From contig JAHDIE010000020.1 of the NCBI GenBank assembly GCA_020630955.1, forward strand, positions 1 through 56,437: a stretch of 56,437 nt of DNA, in the 5' to 3' direction. Origin of the DNA: Saprospiraceae bacterium. Its GTDB lineage: Bacteria > Bacteroidota > Bacteroidia > Chitinophagales > Saprospiraceae. The notes under the pieces are model-generated. The model saw only the letters and a program-made list of their open reading frames with translations. It had not been told where the DNA came from and did not search any database. The translations under genes were made by a program, and so were the position numbers. Shown piece by piece: positions 1-8,025 of the stretch. Each line of letters begins with the position of its first letter. Within the stretch, counting starts at the first letter, position 1.

Positions 1-2
1 TC

Positions 3-809
3 CTACCCCAACTCACTCAACTCCACAGCCCTTTCAAAAGCAGCATACATTCCTTGACGAATGTCTTGTTGAACCTTTGTTTCTTTAAACGTTTCAAGAG
101 CAGCCTCCGTTGTTCCACCACGAGATGCAACCATCTTTATCCATTCTTCACAAGAATAGTTATGTTTATTTAACAGATCGACAGCTCCCGAGAAGGTTTG
201 AAAACACATCAACTCTGCTTCTGATTGCTTGAATCCCATTTCAATTGCGGTATCAATCATTGATTTCATAAAATAAAACACATACGCCGGTCCAGATCCA
301 GAAATTGCTGTAGCAGAATCAATCGCACTTTCAGCTTCAACATATAACGTTTTCCCTGTCGCATTAAGAAGATTTTGAACGGTTACAAGCTCTATGCGTG
401 TTACATCTTCAGAGGAAGTAAAAACTGTCATTCCTTTCCCAATTTGCGCAGGAAGATTGGGCATGGCCCTTATTATTTTTGGCGCTCCTAAATATTTATA
501 TATAGTAGCAATATTGATTCCTGCCATGATCGATAAAAAAACTTGTTGTTTATCAATATATGGTTCTAGACCTTCAAACAACAATGCAACATCTTGAGGT
601 TTTACTGCCAGAACAATAAGATCAGCTTTTTTAATATATCCACCAGGACTACCGAAAACAGTACCAATATTTTGCTTGGACAAATCTTGAGCTTTCTCCT
701 CAGATTTTTCTAAAATCAATAAGTTATCTGGAGTCACAATATGAGCATTCAAAAAACTCTTGGCATAGGTTTTCCCCATGTTTCCTCCTCCAATAATTAA
801 TATTTTCAT
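3..809 (-). CDS. proC: Pyrroline-5-carboxylate reductase
   Basis: Last step of proline synthesis: NAD(P)H-dependent reduction of 1-pyrroline-5-carboxylate to proline in the cytosol. The 268-residue product is full length for the family. It opens with a Rossmann fold (IIGGGNMG, residues 5-12). It has the conserved RAMPN segment at 114-118 and the substrate/dimer-domain signatures SGSGPAY (170-176) and ASRGGTTEAA (228-237). The start is an ATG at 809, and the stop lies at the very edge of the window. A Bacteroidota -7 element sits 34 bases upstream. No operon partner is visible in the window. Identification is firm. Confidence 0.96.
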   Translation of the reverse strand: MKILIIGGGNMGKTYAKSFLNAHIVTPDNLLILEKSEEKAQDLSKQNIGTVFGSPGGYIKKADLIVLAVKPQDVALLFEGLEPYIDKQQVFLSIMAGINIATIYKYLGAPKIIRAMPNLPAQIGKGMTVFTSSEDVTRIELVTVQNLLNATGKTLYVEAESAIDSATAISGSGPAYVFYFMKSMIDTAIEMGFKQSEAELMCFQTFSGAVDLLNKHNYSCEEWIKMVASRGGTTEAALETFKETKVQQDIRQGMYAAFERAVELSELG

Positions 810-842
810 ACGCTACTTAATTGCAAGTAAATTTTATAGCGA

Positions 843-850
843 CAAAGTTA
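843..850 (-). promoter_or_regulatory. Probable -7 element of the proC promoter
   Basis: The minus strand reads TAACTTTG followed by TCGC, a full match to the Bacteroidota -7 consensus TAnnTTTG. It lies in the 49-base gap upstream of proC and would place the RNA start about 27 bases before the ATG. No TTG is present at the usual -33 distance, so the call rests on the -7 element alone. Confidence 0.45.
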
Positions 851-858
851 GCTCTTAT

Positions 859-1341
859 TTATTCGGAATAGGTAAACAATTCATCGAGATAGTATTCTCG
901 ATTTGTTTCATTATAAAATATTTGACAACCTGTGGTACCGCTATTCATGATACTCAGACAGGCATTTTCATTGTTTTCTTCTTCCCGATGATCACGACCC
1001 AATACACAATGCCCTAACTCATGAAATACCACCATTTCTTTTTGATTTGAAGAGGCACTATTCCAAAAACTTTGATCAATGGTAACTATATTACTTTGAT
1101 GAGAATTGAAATGGCAGGTTCCGGCAACTCCTTCTTCTTCAATCTCCTCTATTCTACTGATTAGATCCAGATTTTCGATATTGATATCCACACCCCTCAA
1201 GGATGCTTCGTACTCAAAATCAGCATAGAATTTATCTAGAGAAATATTTGTCTGAGCACCATCGTTTCCGATTTGAGGATCCGGATAACATGAACTAAAT
1301 AATAAAGTAACCAGAGTGAACATTACAAGTATCTTTTTCAT
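859..1341 (-). CDS. Putative zinc metallopeptidase lipoprotein
   Basis: A 160-residue exported protein. The first 18 residues form a lipoprotein signal ending in the lipobox FSSC (Cys18), so it is probably anchored in a membrane facing the periplasm or surface. Residues 107-118 read HELGHCVLGRDH, a zinc-binding HExxH (His107, Glu108, His111) with a third histidine at 118. The third histidine is one position further away than in the metzincin HExxHxxGxxH pattern. Several cysteines (76, 112, about 128) might form disulphides. The substrate is unknown. It stands alone between proC and the CoA-transferase genes. Zinc peptidase activity is inferred from the motif only. Confidence 0.75.
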   Translation of the reverse strand: MKKILVMFTLVTLLFSSCYPDPQIGNDGAQTNISLDKFYADFEYEASLRGVDINIENLDLISRIEEIEEEGVAGTCHFNSHQSNIVTIDQSFWNSASSNQKEMVVFHELGHCVLGRDHREEENNENACLSIMNSGTTGCQIFYNETNREYYLDELFTYSE

Positions 1342-1439
1342 TGCCAGTATTTTGATATAAAGAAAAAGTAACGTTTATTCGATATGCATATGATTTCTTA
1401 TACAACAATCAATGCTAGAAATTTAGTATATGGTTAAGA

Positions 1440-2093
1440 CTAAAATTTCATTTCTGGTATATCCCCTTCTATTATTAACCTTCCTTCTGTAGCATTTTTA
1501 ATATCCTCGACACCAACACCTGGAGCCCTTTCTATTAATTGAAATCCTTCAGGAGAAATATCTAAAACAGCCAAATTAGTAACTATTCTTTTTACACATT
1601 TTACTCCAGTTAAAGGCAAACTGCATTCTCTTAATAGTTTGGAAGCACCTTTTTTGTTGGTGTGCATCATAGCCACAACTATATTATCTGCTGAAGCAAC
1701 CAAATCCATAGCGCCACCCATTCCTTTTACCATTCTCCCTGGTATCTTCCAGTTGGCAATATCCCCTGTATCTGATACTTCCATTGCCCCCAATACAGTC
1801 AATTGTATATGCTGTCCTCTGATCATTGCAAAGCTGGTTGCGGAGTCGAAAATTGATGCTCCTGGCAAGGCAGTAATAGTTTGTTTTCCAGCGTTTATGA
1901 GGTCTGCGTCTTCTTCTCCCTCGTAGGGAAATGGCCCCATGCCTAAGATTCCATTTTCAGATTGAAATACAACATTGATATCATCTTGAATATAGTTGGC
2001 AACCAAGGTTGGAATACCAATTCCAAGATTCACATACCATCCATCTCTAAGTTCTTGCGCAATTCTTTGCGCGATTCCATTTTTATCCAACAT
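1440..2093 (-). CDS. scoB: 3-oxoacid CoA-transferase, subunit B
   Basis: Beta subunit of succinyl-CoA:3-ketoacid (acetoacetate) CoA-transferase, which moves CoA from a donor, normally succinyl-CoA, to acetoacetate. Residues 22-30 (NLGIGIPTL) and the SENG motif at 45-48 are family hallmarks; Glu46 is expected to be the glutamate that carries the CoA thioester. At 217 residues the length is normal. It lies 5 bases after scoA and is surely cotranscribed with it. Homogentisate breakdown yields acetoacetate, so its placement near hmgA suggests that this enzyme activates that product. That link is inference from context. Confidence 0.93.
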   Translation of the reverse strand: MLDKNGIAQRIAQELRDGWYVNLGIGIPTLVANYIQDDINVVFQSENGILGMGPFPYEGEEDADLINAGKQTITALPGASIFDSATSFAMIRGQHIQLTVLGAMEVSDTGDIANWKIPGRMVKGMGGAMDLVASADNIVVAMMHTNKKGASKLLRECSLPLTGVKCVKRIVTNLAVLDISPEGFQLIERAPGVGVEDIKNATEGRLIIEGDIPEMKF

Positions 2094-2098
2094 TTTAT

Positions 2099-2797
2099 TT
2101 AAGATTTAGGTCTTATTGTTCTTTGTTCTATTCTTTTTTCATAATTCACACCCTGAAAGATTCGCTGCACAAAAACGCCAGGTGTATGTATAAAATTTGG
2201 GTCAAGATCGCCTGGCTCAACCAATTCCTCAACCTCTGCAATCGTTATTTTGCCCGCCATCGCCATAGCGGGATTAAAGTTTCTTGCAGTTCCTTTATAA
2301 ACCAAGTTTCCAAATCGATCTCCTTTCCAGGCTTTAACTATTGCAAAATCAGCAGTAAGCGCTGTTTCTAAAAGATGCGGCTTGCCATCAAAAACTCTAA
2401 CCTCCTTTCCTTCTCCCACTTCTGTACCATAGCCCGCAGGGGTATAAAATGCTGGCACTCCTGCTCCACCCATATAACATCGTGCAGCCAAAGATCCCTG
2501 AGGAATCAGATCGACCTCTAGTTCTCCAGATAACATCTGTCTTTCAAATTCATCATTCTCTCCAACATACGAAGAAATCATTTTTCTTATTTGTCTTTTT
2601 TGCAATAACAAGCCTAATCCAAAATCATCTACCCCAGCATTATTAGAAATGCAGGTCAGGTCTTTTACTCCTAGCTCCACCATTTTAGCTATGCAGTTTT
2701 CTGGTATTCCACACAATCCAAAACCTCCCAACATAATTGTCATTGCATCTTGCAAGCCTTCTAATGCTTCAGATGCACTTTTTACTATCTTATTCAT
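2099..2797 (-). CDS. scoA: 3-oxoacid CoA-transferase, subunit A
   Basis: Alpha subunit of the same CoA-transferase, recognised by [14 protein letters not shown] near the N-terminus (CoA-binding glycine loop) and the usual length of about 232 residues. An upstream ATG at 2818 would add seven residues and overlap the TetR stop by 8 bases. I prefer the ATG at 2797 because [12 protein letters not shown] aligns with the normal start of the family. Both starts allow translational coupling to the preceding regulator gene. The order of transcription is TetR regulator, scoA, scoB. Confidence 0.92.
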   Translation of the reverse strand: MNKIVKSASEALEGLQDAMTIMLGGFGLCGIPENCIAKMVELGVKDLTCISNNAGVDDFGLGLLLQKRQIRKMISSYVGENDEFERQMLSGELEVDLIPQGSLAARCYMGGAGVPAFYTPAGYGTEVGEGKEVRVFDGKPHLLETALTADFAIVKAWKGDRFGNLVYKGTARNFNPAMAMAGKITIAEVEELVEPGDLDPNFIHTPGVFVQRIFQGVNYEKRIEQRTIRPKS

Positions 2798-2810
2798 CCA
2801 TAAATATTTT

Positions 2811-3377
2811 CTAATCATTTAAACCATTCAACACAAAATCAACTATTTCTTTTTCAACCTGAACTTTATTTACTTTAATTTTTTTTCCAGCATATTTATT
2901 AAACAACCATCTCACGGATGAAAGCATACTGAATGTCGCCAACTCTGCATCCATTTGCCGAAAGGCACCTTCCGAAATCCCCTCAATAATAATTTTTTTA
3001 ACCTTGCGCTCAAAGCTTTCACGGGCCTTTATAAATTTACTCAATTTAGGTTCTTTCAAATTCCGCCATTCATTAACCAACAAGGAAGACTCCAAAGGTC
3101 TACTCACCGTAAGATCAACATAGCACGAAATGAGCTTCTTAATCTTATCCTTCGGCGCATAACTTGATTCAATAATTTGATCAACATTTTCATGAAATTC
3201 CTCATTAATTGCAAATAAATGAGTCTCAAGCAAGCCTTGCTTTGAATCTATGTAATTATATACATTCGACACATCACAATCCATGGATGCAGCTATATCT
3301 CTGATAGTAGTTGCCTTAAACCCTTTTTGATGGATCAGCTGAAGTGATTGTAAAATAAATTCTTCTCTCTTAGTCAA
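2811..3377 (-). CDS. TetR-family regulator, likely of tyrosine/acetoacetate catabolism
   Basis: A 188-residue DNA-binding repressor-type protein. Residues 1-48 form a TetR helix-turn-helix ([14 protein letters not shown] then [15 protein letters not shown]). The remainder is an alpha-helical ligand domain with no recognisable specificity. The start must be TTG (3375-3377): no ATG is available near the N-terminus and the HTH begins at once. It leads an operon with scoAB and is divergent from hmgA across a 99-base gap that contains three dyad symmetries. Control of both transcription units by this protein is a reasonable inference. Confidence 0.88.
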   Translation of the reverse strand: MTKREEFILQSLQLIHQKGFKATTIRDIAASMDCDVSNVYNYIDSKQGLLETHLFAINEEFHENVDQIIESSYAPKDKIKKLISCYVDLTVSRPLESSLLVNEWRNLKEPKLSKFIKARESFERKVKKIIIEGISEGAFRQMDAELATFSMLSSVRWLFNKYAGKKIKVNKVQVEKEIVDFVLNGLND

Positions 3378-3415
3378 TTCAATGTTTCGTTTCTCTCACA
3401 AATATTGTTCTTTAC

Positions 3416-3463
3416 TTGTACAAATATCAATAATTATTTATTATTGTATCAACATTTGTTGAT
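3416..3463. promoter_or_regulatory. Divergent tetR/hmgA control region with three dyads
   Basis: The gap holds three inverted repeats: TTGTACAA (3416-3423), CAATAAT-N5-ATTATTG (3428-3446) and ATCAACA-TT-TGTTGAT (3448-3463). On the plus strand a TTG at 3416-3418 and a near-consensus TATTATTG at 3439-3446 are 20 bases apart, a plausible hmgA promoter. The last dyad would then cover the RNA start, a typical place for a TetR operator. On the minus strand a TTG and AATATTTG 21 bases apart could serve the regulator. Sites are seen in the sequence; their function is inferred. Confidence 0.5.
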
Positions 3464-3476
3464 GTAAATTTAAATT

Positions 3477-4646
3477 ATGCCGATTTACCATAAGTTAGGA
3501 AAGATTCCAAACAAAAGACACATCCAATTTCGTAAACCGAATGGGGAATTATACTATGAGCAATTATTTGGAACGATTGGCTTTGATGGAATGTCTTCTC
3601 TCCTTTACCAAATTAATAGACCCACCATGGTCGCAGAGGTAGGCGAATCTATAGATATGACACCTAAAGTTGTTGTGGATCGTAACATAAAATCTCGAAA
3701 ACTTCTTGGGTTCAATGTTGAGCAAGTAGATGATTTTTTGGATAGTCGAAAAACAATGTTGGTCAACAATGATATTCATATTGGTGTAGCAGCACCAAGA
3801 AAGTCTATGCAGGATTATTTTTACAAAAATGCAGATGCAGACGAAATGCTCTTTATCCACAAAGGAACAGGTAGATTAAAAACATTATTAGGGCAGATTA
3901 AATTTGAATATGGCGATTACCTTATTATTCCTAGAGGGATGATATATCAAATTGAATTTGATACCGAAGACAATAGAATTCTTTGGGCAGAATCTTTTCA
4001 CCCGATTTACACTCCAAAAAGATATAGAAATTGGTTTGGACAACTATTAGAGCATTCACCTTTTTGCGAACGCGATTATATTCTTCCAGATAATCTCGAA
4101 ACCCATGATGAAAAGGGTGAGTTCCTTATGAAAATTAAAAAGCAAAGCCATCTTCACCAGCTAACTTATAATTCTCATCCTTTTGACGTCGTTGGCTGGG
4201 ATGGATATAACTTCCCATATGGTTTTTCAATTCATAATTTTGAGCCCATTACTGGAAGAGTGCATCAGCCACCTCCAGTCCACCAAACATTTGAAACTTC
4301 AGCATTTGTAATCTGCTCCTTCTGCCCAAGATTATATGATTACCACCCTAAAAGCATCCCTGCCCCATACAATCATTCAAATATTGATTCAGATGAATTA
4401 TTGTATTACGTAGATGGAGATTTCATGAGCAGAAACAACATTGGACCAGGATACATGACCTTACATCCTGGTGGTATACCTCATGGACCTCACCCAGGAG
4501 CCTACGAAAGATCCATAGGACAAACTGAAACCGAGGAATTAGCAGTAATGATAGACACTTTTAAGCCATTACAACTAACAGAAGAAGCACTGGGCATAGA
4601 CGATGGAAAATATTACCAAAGCTGGCTTGACAGTTCCCACCATTGA
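3477..4646 (+). CDS. hmgA: Homogentisate 1,2-dioxygenase
   Basis: Cleaves the ring of homogentisate to maleylacetoacetate in tyrosine/phenylalanine degradation; a cytosolic Fe(II) enzyme. The 389-residue protein has the opening typical of Bacteroidota (KLGKIPNKRHIQFRKP) and the cupin core. Likely iron-ligand segments are NHSNIDSDE and GGIPHGPHPG in the C-terminal half; the precise ligands need an alignment. It is divergent from the TetR-scoAB operon. The later enzymes maleylacetoacetate isomerase and fumarylacetoacetase are not in this window, nor is the hydroxyphenylpyruvate dioxygenase that supplies the substrate. Confidence 0.93.
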   Translation: MPIYHKLGKIPNKRHIQFRKPNGELYYEQLFGTIGFDGMSSLLYQINRPTMVAEVGESIDMTPKVVVDRNIKSRKLLGFNVEQVDDFLDSRKTMLVNNDIHIGVAAPRKSMQDYFYKNADADEMLFIHKGTGRLKTLLGQIKFEYGDYLIIPRGMIYQIEFDTEDNRILWAESFHPIYTPKRYRNWFGQLLEHSPFCERDYILPDNLETHDEKGEFLMKIKKQSHLHQLTYNSHPFDVVGWDGYNFPYGFSIHNFEPITGRVHQPPPVHQTFETSAFVICSFCPRLYDYHPKSIPAPYNHSNIDSDELLYYVDGDFMSRNNIGPGYMTLHPGGIPHGPHPGAYERSIGQTETEELAVMIDTFKPLQLTEEALGIDDGKYYQSWLDSSHH

Positions 4647-4701
4647 ACATAAAATCAATTAAACAACGCTAGAATTGATTATCTTTCTAATAAACAAATA
4701 G

Positions 4702-4740
4702 GCAAAAAAAAAAGCCACACTGATTTCTCAAAGTGGCTTT
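4702..4740 (-). terminator. Rho-independent terminator of rpsU
   Basis: On the minus strand GTGGCTTT's complement AAAGCCAC and its partner form an 8-bp stem around a 14-base loop (plus-strand arms 4711-4718 and 4733-4740), followed by a run of T. A second dyad, TTGCCTA-TTA-TAGGCAA (4751-4767), lies just before it. As hmgA ends convergently at 4646, the stem may also slow transcription from that side, although the U-run favours rpsU. Confidence 0.85.
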
Positions 4741-4780
4741 ATATCCTCAATTGCCTATTATAGGCAAATAGTATCAATCA

Positions 4781-4969
4781 TTAGTTCGTACCAAACTTCT
4801 TCAATCTATACTCAGCATTAATCATCTCATTTCTTCGCTCCACAGATGGTTTAGTAAACTGCTTTCTTCTTCTCAATTCCTTCATGACACCAATATTTCT
4901 GTGTTTTCTCTTATATCTCTTCAATGCTCTGTCAATTGACTCCTCATCTTTTACGTTGATAATAATCAT
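4781..4969 (-). CDS. rpsU: 30S ribosomal protein bS21
   Basis: A small, very basic ribosomal subunit protein of 62 residues that sits near the 3' end of 16S rRNA and helps initiation. The sequence has the bS21 pattern (IDRALKRYKRKHRN, then LRRRKQFTKPSVERR). The start is the ATG at 4969. It is a monocistronic unit with its own promoter about 95 bases upstream and a terminator downstream. In Bacteroidota bS21 is reported to take part in occluding the anti-Shine-Dalgarno sequence, which fits the weak ribosome binding sites seen throughout this window. Confidence 0.95.
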   Translation of the reverse strand: MIIINVKDEESIDRALKRYKRKHRNIGVMKELRRRKQFTKPSVERRNEMINAEYRLKKFGTN

Positions 4970-5060
4970 ATATTATTCCTTTGTTATTGTTTTTAATACT
5001 TTGATGCATTTAAAAACACTCTTTTTCCAAGAAAAATTCCCAAAAGCACCAATTGGAGCG

Positions 5061-5091
5061 CAAATTTATATAAATATTACTGAATTCTCAA
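5061..5091 (-). promoter_or_regulatory. rpsU promoter (TTG-N20-TAAATTTG)
   Basis: Minus strand: TTG at 5091-5089, a 20-base spacer, then TAAATTTG at 5068-5061, followed by CGC. This is a full match to the Bacteroidota housekeeping promoter TTG/TAnnTTTG. The leader to the rpsU ATG would be about 85 bases. Confidence 0.7.
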
Positions 5092-5226
5092 ACACCTTAA
5101 TAAATATTCACCATAAATTCTTAAATAATATGAGCTCTAGTGCTGAATTTCTTTGCAAACAAGGAATTAACTAAAATTGGAACCCATTTTTTACCCTTAT
5201 TGTTAAAAGTATCAAACCTTATATAC

Positions 5227-6897
5227 TTGAAAAAACTATTCTTAATTCTCGGCTTAATACTTCCTTTTACAATATTATCCCAAGGTGGATTTACCATCAA
5301 AAACTATCACATAGATGTTTTAATCGATGATAGTGGCTCTATGTCTATGACAGAAACCATAGATCTTCAGTTCGATCAAAGAAGAAGAGGAATCATTAGA
5401 GAAATTCCTACTAATGGCAAATTTAAAAACCACAGGCAAAACATCAATATTAGTGATGTATATGTCGAAGGATGGAATTTCACTACAACTCCTGGAAAGA
5501 ATTATACAATAAAAATTGGAGATAAAAATACCTTCATAACCGGTGATCAACAATATATAATAAAATATAAGGCCCATAATGGTATTCTTAATTTCGAAAA
5601 CCACGAAGAAATTTATTGGACGCTGATAGGTGGTGATTGGAATGCAGATATTCTAAATGGAAGTTTTAAAATTACATTGCCTTCAGAAATTGAGTTATCC
5701 GAAGATGACTTTCATGTTTTTAGTGGACAGGTAGGTGAAAGTACAGAATATGGAAATATACAGAAAGCCGGAAATGTATTTACTGGCAAATCCTTGGTAA
5801 CACTTGGCAACAATAAAGCACTATCAGTAGGAATCCGTTTGCCTAAAGGTTATTTCTTTAATCAAGCAAAGGAAAACATAACTACTATTAAAGCTCCAAA
5901 AGTATACACCAAGGACAGAACTTACCCTTTCCCAATTTTAATGATCCTCGGATTTCTGACTTCATTCTTTGTTTGGGGGAGAAACAAGACTTCAAATATA
6001 ATGCAAGAAAGATATTATCCTCCTCATAATATGAGCTCAGCTGAAGTAGGCACGTATTATGATTTTACAGTTCATAGTAGAGATTTACTTTCTTTAATTC
6101 CATATTGGGGTGAAAAAGGATTTATAAAAGTTAGAGTAGATGACTCCAGTAAGAAAACGGACATTTATCTAGAAAAACAAAAAGATCTTCCTCCAGAAAC
6201 AGCACAACATGAACAATACTTCTTTGACCATATATTCGCATACAGTGATGTTGTCTATATTGATGAAATCAAAGAGGAGTTTTACCAAGATTATACCACC
6301 TCCCGAAAATTACTCAAAGAAGAAATCTTGGAAAAAGAATTATATGACGCCGAAGCTGTCAGGGCTTTTCATTCAACGAAATCAATTTTCTTGGCATTAA
6401 TATGCCTAGCGCTTGGAGTCATAAGCATCTTTGTATTTAATTGGGTTGCGACTGGAATTGGTTTTTTTGCCTTAAGCCTCTTACTTTTTACATTCAAATT
6501 CGTTAGGCCAAAAAGATCTAGCAAAGGCCAATTACTACATGACCAACTTGAAGAATTTAAAAATACAGTAAAGAATCCTGATCAAGATAAATTGCAAGAA
6601 ATTGTTGCAAAGGACCCGAGATATTTTGATAAAATATTTCCATATGCCGTCGCTTTTGGACTTGATAAATCTTGGTTAAAATCCTTCGAAGATATTGGTC
6701 GTAAACCAGATTGGTACTATTACAATGATCATAGAGATTTTGCTTACTATGACTTCCAAAATGATTTTAACTTGAAGAAAATTCAAAACAAAATGATCAT
6801 ACCTCCAAAGGCAAGTTCAGACAATAGTTCCTTTGGTGGTTCTGGAGGAGGTTTTTCAGGGGGCGGCTTTGGTGGAGGAGGAGGTAGCTCCTGGTAA
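5227..6897 (+). CDS. DUF2207-family membrane protein
   Basis: An exported membrane protein of about 556 residues. With a TTG start at 5227 the N-terminus becomes a textbook signal peptide (MKKLFLILGLILPFTILSQG). A longer frame from GTG at 5140 adds 29 residues with no signal-like character, so I reject that start. Next come an extracytoplasmic beta-rich DUF2207 domain, a membrane helix (about YPFPILMILGFLTSFFVWG), a cytoplasmic region, a two-helix hydrophobic hairpin (ICLALGVISIFVFNWVATG onward), and a glycine-rich tail ending GGFGGGGGSSW. That tail is typical of DUF2207/YciQ-like proteins. The function of the family is unknown. The gene stands alone, convergent with the FAD monooxygenase; their stop codons abut. 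Confidence 0.85.
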   Translation: MKKLFLILGLILPFTILSQGGFTIKNYHIDVLIDDSGSMSMTETIDLQFDQRRRGIIREIPTNGKFKNHRQNINISDVYVEGWNFTTTPGKNYTIKIGDKNTFITGDQQYIIKYKAHNGILNFENHEEIYWTLIGGDWNADILNGSFKITLPSEIELSEDDFHVFSGQVGESTEYGNIQKAGNVFTGKSLVTLGNNKALSVGIRLPKGYFFNQAKENITTIKAPKVYTKDRTYPFPILMILGFLTSFFVWGRNKTSNIMQERYYPPHNMSSAEVGTYYDFTVHSRDLLSLIPYWGEKGFIKVRVDDSSKKTDIYLEKQKDLPPETAQHEQYFFDHIFAYSDVVYIDEIKEEFYQDYTTSRKLLKEEILEKELYDAEAVRAFHSTKSIFLALICLALGVISIFVFNWVATGIGFFALSLLLFTFKFVRPKRSSKGQLLHDQLEEFKNTVKNPDQDKLQEIVAKDPRYFDKIFPYAVAFGLDKSWLKSFEDIGRKPDWYYYNDHRDFAYYDFQNDFNLKKIQNKMIIPPKASSDNSSFGGSGGGFSGGGFGGGGGSSW

Positions 6898-8025
6898 TCA
6901 AATCTTAAAGGTCTCCTTTAATGCATTTCGACTTACAAATGTTGGAATCATTTTCATAAAAATATTTCTAACTCCTATCAGAAATTTATTTTCCATCTGT
7001 GCCATATTACCAATGCTCCAACTAGTCTTTACGATCTTGTCAACTTTCTTTTTTCGATACTTTTGATATTCCGGAAAGGCAACCAGATAATCTCCTTTTG
7101 CATCACTAAGTTGATTAGCCAGAGCAAAAGCATCTTCAATGGCTTGCCCAGCTCCTTGCCCCATATTTGGTGTCATCGCATGAGCAGCATCACCAATCAA
7201 ACAAATTCGATCCTTATACCAATATTTTAGTAATTTCAAATCTGTCATTTCACCAATATGCAAATTTGATTTATCCGTTTTAGCTATCATTTCATTCAAA
7301 AATGGGTCAAACGCATTAAACAAACTTTCTAAATCATCGTCTTCATGCATTTCTGGAGCTTGAACAGAATTGATCAGTCCAAACCAATAGATTAATTGAT
7401 TGTTTATTCTTCCATGCCCTATCCTTGCTCCTTTACCCCAAGACTCTCTAAATTCGTTGATGTGCTCTTCAGGCATTGGATGCTCTACAACACCACGCCA
7501 ACAAATTTGACCCGCTTTCCTTATTTCCTGAGCGCCAAATATGGACTTTCGGACTATAGATTGAACACCATCGGCACCAACCAATAATTGAAAACTTTCA
7601 TCTGTTCCATCTTCAAAATTTAGTTTTCGCTCAACAATATCTATATCAATTAATTTCTTACCAAATATAACTTCACCTTCATCAAATTCACCAAGTAGTA
7701 TTTTATGTAAATCTGCCCTATGAATTGCATAGTTTGCAATTTTGTATTTATCAACAAAATATTCCAGAGAAATGCTTGAAAGATTTTTCAGTTTTTGATC
7801 TGTTATACTCATTCTTTCAATGAGATTTCCCTTTTCAGCCACTTTTTTAGCTAATCCTAAATTCCGAAAAACTTGCATTGCATTACAGCCTAAAATTATT
7901 CCTGCACCTACTACCTTAATCTTTTTTGCTGATTCGAATATCTTTACTTTAAATCCTTGTTGCTTTAGTGCTACTCCTAACGTTAGACCTCCAATGCCAG
8001 CACCTATGATAGTTGTTTTGTTCAT
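6898..8025 (-). CDS. FAD-dependent monooxygenase of the kynurenine operon, substrate unknown
   Basis: A class A flavoprotein aromatic hydroxylase of the UbiH/salicylate hydroxylase type, 375 residues. It shows the dinucleotide motif IIGAGIGGLTLG (residues 6-17), a DG motif (LVGADGVQSIVRKS) and the second FAD motif GDAAHAMTPNMGQGAG at about residue 280. It is the last gene of the tryptophan operon. Its ATG overlaps the kmo stop by one base (TAATG), so it is translationally coupled to a true kynurenine 3-monooxygenase. It is therefore not simply Kmo. It may hydroxylate another indole or anthranilate-like compound. The substrate cannot be read from the sequence. Confidence 0.88.
   Translation of the reverse strand: MNKTTIIGAGIGGLTLGVALKQQGFKVKIFESAKKIKVVGAGIILGCNAMQVFRNLGLAKKVAEKGNLIERMSITDQKLKNLSSISLEYFVDKYKIANYAIHRADLHKILLGEFDEGEVIFGKKLIDIDIVERKLNFEDGTDESFQLLVGADGVQSIVRKSIFGAQEIRKAGQICWRGVVEHPMPEEHINEFRESWGKGARIGHGRINNQLIYWFGLINSVQAPEMHEDDDLESLFNAFDPFLNEMIAKTDKSNLHIGEMTDLKLLKYWYKDRICLIGDAAHAMTPNMGQGAGQAIEDAFALANQLSDAKGDYLVAFPEYQKYRKKKVDKIVKTSWSIGNMAQMENKFLIGVRNIFMKMIPTFVSRNALKETFKI

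Noticed and set aside
5140-5226. GTG start of the DUF2207 gene
   Set aside because: The added 29 residues precede and spoil a clean signal peptide starting at TTG 5227.
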